DNA of 7,923 nucleotides from contig DAIDIS010000091.1 in assembly GCA_027451785.1 (NCBI GenBank), positions 1-7,923 on the forward strand. The letters are read 5' to 3'. Position numbers and translations under genes: made by a program. This document shows, piece after piece, positions 5,682 to 7,923 of this stretch (position 1 is the stretch's first letter; every line of letters begins with the position of its first letter). A model generated the notes under the pieces. It saw only the letters and a list, made by a program, of their open reading frames with translations. It did not search any database and had not been told where the DNA came from. Source of the DNA: Acidimicrobiales bacterium (GTDB taxonomy: Bacteria > Actinomycetota > Acidimicrobiia > Acidimicrobiales > JAKAVM01).

Positions 5682-6902
5682 GTGAGCTTGGCGCATCGGA
5701 GACTGTCTGGGATTGCCCTGATTTTGATCTTGGCCTTTTGGCTTTCCTCGTGCTCCGCGCCGGCAAAAGCACCTCGCGTCAACGGAAACCATAACAGCCG
5801 CAGGTCCGGGGCTACGGCGACAACTGCGAGTGATTCGAACAGCCCAACAGGAGCTACAGGTTCGATTCCGCCCGTATTCGTCGGAACTGTGGATCCGTCT
5901 GGATCTGGTGCGATTACCCATGTGCTCTCAATCTCGTTGTCCACGGCATCCGCCGGGACCCCAATCGATCTTTCATCCATAGGGCCGATCAGGAACTTGA
6001 TTATGGGCTCAGACTCCAAGACGATCTATGCGGTCGGAATTGCCCCAGCCTCCGCTCAAGCCGGTACGGCCACATCCTTACCAAATGGCGCCATCAGCTC
6101 AGAACTGACCCCTATCGACACTTCAACGGGTAGCTTCGGCAATGGGATGGTCGTACAAAGCGCCGTCGACTCATGGGCGTTCAGTCCAGACGGCTCAACT
6201 CTCTATGTCGTAGACGCCCTCCGTAATTCGCTCACTTCGGTGAACTTGGCGTCGGGTCAGACCGGCCCAGTAATCACACTTGGTCAGTCTCCTCAGGGCA
6301 CTTCGCAGGACCCCTCGACCGCAGTGTCCATATCACCCGACGGTCAAACCGCACTTGTCTCCACTCCAGCAGCAGGGCTGGAGGCAGTAGAGCTAAACGG
6401 CAGAAACTCCAACCAAGTTCAACTTCCCCCAGGAGCGAGCGCACTCGCCAGTTGCTTCTCGCACGACGGGAAATCTGCGTACGTGCTCGTAACTCCAGCA
6501 AATGGGCAGCCGATCGGTATCGAATCGCTCCAGACATCCAACTGGCAGGTTCAGTCGGGACCTGTTCCTTTGGATCTGGGAGTTGTCGGACCGGACCCCC
6601 GGGCGACGATTACGCCGCAATCAACCGGCACTTCGGTGTTCGTTACTTCAGACGGAGACAATCAGGTATCGGCACTGCAAGTGATGGTTCCGTCATTGGC
6701 ACCACAACCGGTGTCGTTACAATTGACAGCCGGAAGTTTTGCGCGGATAGTCCCGTCTCTGGATGGTTCTTACCTTTTTGCCCTTGATTCCTCGACATCC
6801 TCGGTCTTCGCAGTGGACTTGAGCACAGGCATTCGATCGAAGCCGGTATCAATAGGAAGCTCGCTCGATTACGACCGGCTCCTTCCAAGCACGGTTCCAT
6901 AA
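5682..6902 (+). CDS. Lipoprotein with YVTN/YncE-like beta-propeller repeats
   Basis: Predicted secreted lipoprotein anchored to the outer face of the membrane. From GTG at 5682 the product has 406 residues: a short basic n-region (MSLAHRRLSG), hydrophobic core IALILILAFW, and lipobox LSSC with the acylated Cys at 24. A Ser/Thr/Gly/Asn-rich spacer (about 25-63) follows. The rest carries propeller-like repeats with SPDG-type turns: WAFSPDGSTLYVVD (165-178), VSISPDGQTALVS (215-227), CFSHDGKSAYVLV (258-270) and LDGSYLFALDSS (361-372) followed by VFAVDLSTG. I count about five blades, so the fold call is moderate. The frame stays open to GTG 5601 and TTG 5607 (the latter after AGAGGTGATC). These were rejected because they give a 50-residue n-region and overlap the small minus-strand gene; TTG 5688 is also possible. 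No catalytic residues are evident. Such propellers usually bind partners or ligands at the surface. A link to the nearby exporters is only positional. Confidence 0.85.
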   Translation: MSLAHRRLSGIALILILAFWLSSCSAPAKAPRVNGNHNSRRSGATATTASDSNSPTGATGSIPPVFVGTVDPSGSGAITHVLSISLSTASAGTPIDLSSIGPIRNLIMGSDSKTIYAVGIAPASAQAGTATSLPNGAISSELTPIDTSTGSFGNGMVVQSAVDSWAFSPDGSTLYVVDALRNSLTSVNLASGQTGPVITLGQSPQGTSQDPSTAVSISPDGQTALVSTPAAGLEAVELNGRNSNQVQLPPGASALASCFSHDGKSAYVLVTPANGQPIGIESLQTSNWQVQSGPVPLDLGVVGPDPRATITPQSTGTSVFVTSDGDNQVSALQVMVPSLAPQPVSLQLTAGSFARIVPSLDGSYLFALDSSTSSVFAVDLSTGIRSKPVSIGSSLDYDRLLPSTVP

Positions 6903-6948
6903 AAGCGCCGTACGCTGGTGCGAAACATCGCAAGGTGACGCCCCGAAC

Positions 6949-6991
6949 GGTTGATCGCTATTAAGCGTGGTTTAAGCGACGAGGTTGATCG
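6949..6991. repeat. Nested direct repeats GGTTGATCG and TTAAGCG
   Basis: GGTTGATCG occurs at 6949-6957 and 6983-6991, enclosing two copies of TTAAGCG at 6961-6967 and 6972-6978 (11-bp period, about one helical turn). Such phased direct repeats can be binding sites for response regulators or other activators. No specific regulator can be named. Confidence 0.5.
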
Positions 6992-7064
6992 TACTCTCGG
7001 TGAACATTTCTAAGATCTCACCAGGCATTATGCAAACCAGTCGCTCAGATTGGCACAATCCGTA

Positions 7065-7100
7065 GTTGGGTAATTAAACTCAGTTGGGAATTTAAACTCT
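7065..7100. repeat. AT-rich 18-bp tandem repeat
   Basis: GTTGGGTAATTAAACTCA (7065-7082) is followed directly by GTTGGGAATTTAAACTCT (7083-7100), 15 of 18 identical. The TTAAACT cores are more AT-rich than the surroundings and lie about 150 bp upstream of the sugar transferase start, in a position suited to a promoter or operator. Confidence 0.65.
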
Positions 7101-7118
7101 GATTGCTTCATCTTGGCG

Positions 7119-7132
7119 GAGGCCTTGGCCTC
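7119..7132. repeat. GC-rich inverted repeat
   Basis: GAGGCC-TT-GGCCTC can fold as a 5-bp stem with a CTTG loop, or act as a dyad site. Only a mixed CAGCCTTATTT follows, so it is a weak terminator or attenuator candidate in the leader of the downstream gene. Confidence 0.4.
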
Positions 7133-7227
7133 AGCCTTATTTCGGGAAACAATCCGAACAAGTGCGGAACTTCATCGTGGATACCAAGCTCAAGGTCCAC
7201 ATCCGAGTACCAAAGAGTAGAGGAATT

Positions 7228-7275
7228 ATGATCATGACTGGACTGGGACTGCGTGGTGCAGCCAATCGAGATTAG
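7228..7275 (+). CDS. Possible 15-codon leader ORF overlapping the sugar transferase start
   Basis: ATG at 7228 follows AGAGGA with 3 nt between, a better ribosome site than the downstream GTG has. It encodes MIMTGLGLRGAANRD and stops at TAG 7273-7275. It is in a different frame from the sugar transferase gene and overlaps its first codons, so it could couple translation as a leader peptide. Alternatively it is the true N-terminus of that gene, displaced by a frameshift. It may also be chance. Confidence 0.3.
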   Translation: MIMTGLGLRGAANRD

Positions 7276-7923
7276 CGGCGGAACAGGAAGCCGCTTCGCC
7301 AACATTGACCTTACTCCGGGCGCTACTGAGCAGCTGAGCCTGACAGACGCCGACGAGCATTTCCCGGAGATTCACGAGACGGATCCCCAGGGTTCTAAGT
7401 TCCTGCGCTGGGCACTCATCGGTCTCGATGGGTTGGCGTTGCTGGTGAGCTGGCTCCCGACCGTAGGTCTGTTGCACGATTTCGGCCATCGGCCTTTGCT
7501 CGCGTTTAAGGGTCCCATGTTCGCGGTGGTTATCTCGACCATCGTTTCGCTGGCACTGATCGCGTCCCGCAAGCTCTACAGGTCAAGGAACTGCAGCGTG
7601 CCCGCCATCGAGCTCCTACAGCTTTGGCGAATCGCCATACTCATTGGGTTGACCGATTATGCAGCCGACAGGTATTTCGGGCTTGAACCGCAGTTCATAC
7701 ACACGATTCTCAGGGGAGCCTTGGCATTCGGCTTCCTCACGCTCTTCCGGACCGGCTACAGGATTTGGCTGGCAAGACAAAGACGCAACGGGAAGTACCT
7801 CCGGAAGGTCTTGATCTTTGGGACGAATGAAGAAGGCGCTGACCTTTTCAGGCTGATCGAGTCGCAACCCGAGCTGGGCTACCGAGTCGTCGGGATGGTC
7901 GGCCGGGTCCGCCCGCGAGACGC
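7253..7923 (+). CDS. Polyprenyl-phosphate sugar-phosphate transferase, N-terminal part (runs off window)
   Basis: N-terminal 223 residues of an exopolysaccharide polyprenyl glycosylphosphotransferase (WbaP/WcaJ/CpsE-like). These membrane enzymes start glycan assembly by moving a sugar phosphate from a nucleotide sugar to undecaprenyl (or decaprenyl) phosphate. Visible features: a hydrophilic, probably disordered N-terminus (1-48), four hydrophobic segments (about 50-74, 88-105, 119-137, 152-173), a basic stretch RQRRNGKYLRK (175-185), and the start of a Rossmann-type CoA_binding_3 domain with VLIFGTNEEGADLF (186-199) and PELGYRVVGMVG (206-217). The catalytic transferase domain would lie beyond the window, so sugar specificity cannot be judged. 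An in-frame TGA at 7235-7237 limits the start; GTG 7253 or 7256 are the first candidates, both with poor ribosome sites. It probably opens a polysaccharide locus continuing to the right. Confidence 0.85.
   Translation, partial: MVQPIEISGGTGSRFANIDLTPGATEQLSLTDADEHFPEIHETDPQGSKFLRWALIGLDGLALLVSWLPTVGLLHDFGHRPLLAFKGPMFAVVISTIVSLALIASRKLYRSRNCSVPAIELLQLWRIAILIGLTDYAADRYFGLEPQFIHTILRGALAFGFLTLFRTGYRIWLARQRRNGKYLRKVLIFGTNEEGADLFRLIESQPELGYRVVGMVGRVRPRD

Larger units (their letters stand above)
6903..7252. other. Repeat-rich non-coding region upstream of the sugar transferase gene
   Basis: About 350 bp without a convincing long gene. Just after the lipoprotein stop a weak stem (GCGCC at 6905 with GGTGC) has no T-run, so no clear terminator is seen. 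The region then holds paired direct repeats at 6949-6991, a small inverted repeat GATTG-GCA-CAATC (7048-7060), an AT-rich 18-bp tandem repeat (7065-7100), a GC-rich inverted repeat (7119-7132) and a candidate leader ORF (7228-7275). The promoter of the polysaccharide gene is probably here. Short ORFs on the minus strand have no support. Confidence 0.6.

Noticed and set aside
5504..5794. 96-codon plus-strand open frame across the lipoprotein start
   Set aside because: It overlaps the small minus-strand gene and the lipoprotein signal region and has no ribosome site or recognisable features.
6903..6930. Rho-independent terminator after the lipoprotein gene
   Set aside because: The only stem is short, contains a wobble and has no following T-run.
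7108..7305. 65-codon minus-strand open frame upstream of the sugar transferase
   Set aside because: No plausible ribosome site or family resemblance; it lies in repeat-bearing leader DNA and overlaps the transferase start.

Overview
The window looks like chromosomal DNA from a moderately GC-rich actinobacterium (GC in the upper 50s per cent by eye). Four things point that way: a DrrA/DrrB-type exporter pair, GTG and TTG start codons, a likely leaderless GTG start, and a small Cys/His protein of a type I remember from Actinomycetota. Acidimicrobiia is a guess. I see no tRNA, rRNA, CRISPR array, insertion sequence or prophage gene.

Left part (1-2675 and on to 5333): two ABC export systems are transcribed divergently from a 93-bp gap at 1818-1910. 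To the left, on the minus strand, lie a DrrA-like ATPase (786-1817) and a DrrB-like ABC-2 permease (786 to the window edge), joined by a TGATG stop/start overlap. To the right, on the plus strand, lie a MacB/LolD-type ATPase (1911-2675) and an 880-residue FtsX/MacB-type permease (2691-5333). The second pair is unusual because both genes are in the same reading frame, separated by one TAA and five codons. The ATPase also ends in a Gly/Asp-rich tail that resembles a linker.

Middle (5334-6902): the permease gene converges on a small minus-strand gene (5421-5645, 74 aa) with a strong Shine-Dalgarno and a C-X3-H...C-X4-H pattern. A 10-bp-stem hairpin sits at the convergent end and a 16-bp tandem repeat lies beside it. 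The small gene is divergent from a lipoprotein gene (GTG start at about 5682, to 6902) encoding a signal peptide with lipobox and a YVTN/YncE-like beta-propeller. The two start regions share a short stretch that can be read as a -10 element in each direction.

Right part (6903-7923): about 350 bp of non-coding DNA carries several short direct and inverted repeats and a possible 15-codon leader ORF. It precedes the 5' part of a polyprenyl-phosphate sugar-phosphate transferase gene that runs off the window, probably the start of a polysaccharide locus. The genes share an envelope/export theme: two ABC exporters, a surface lipoprotein and a glycan-initiating membrane enzyme. I see no wholly new system. 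The points most worth checking are the split ATPase/permease frame, the small Cys/His protein with its divergent promoter, and the repeat-rich leader of the sugar transferase gene.
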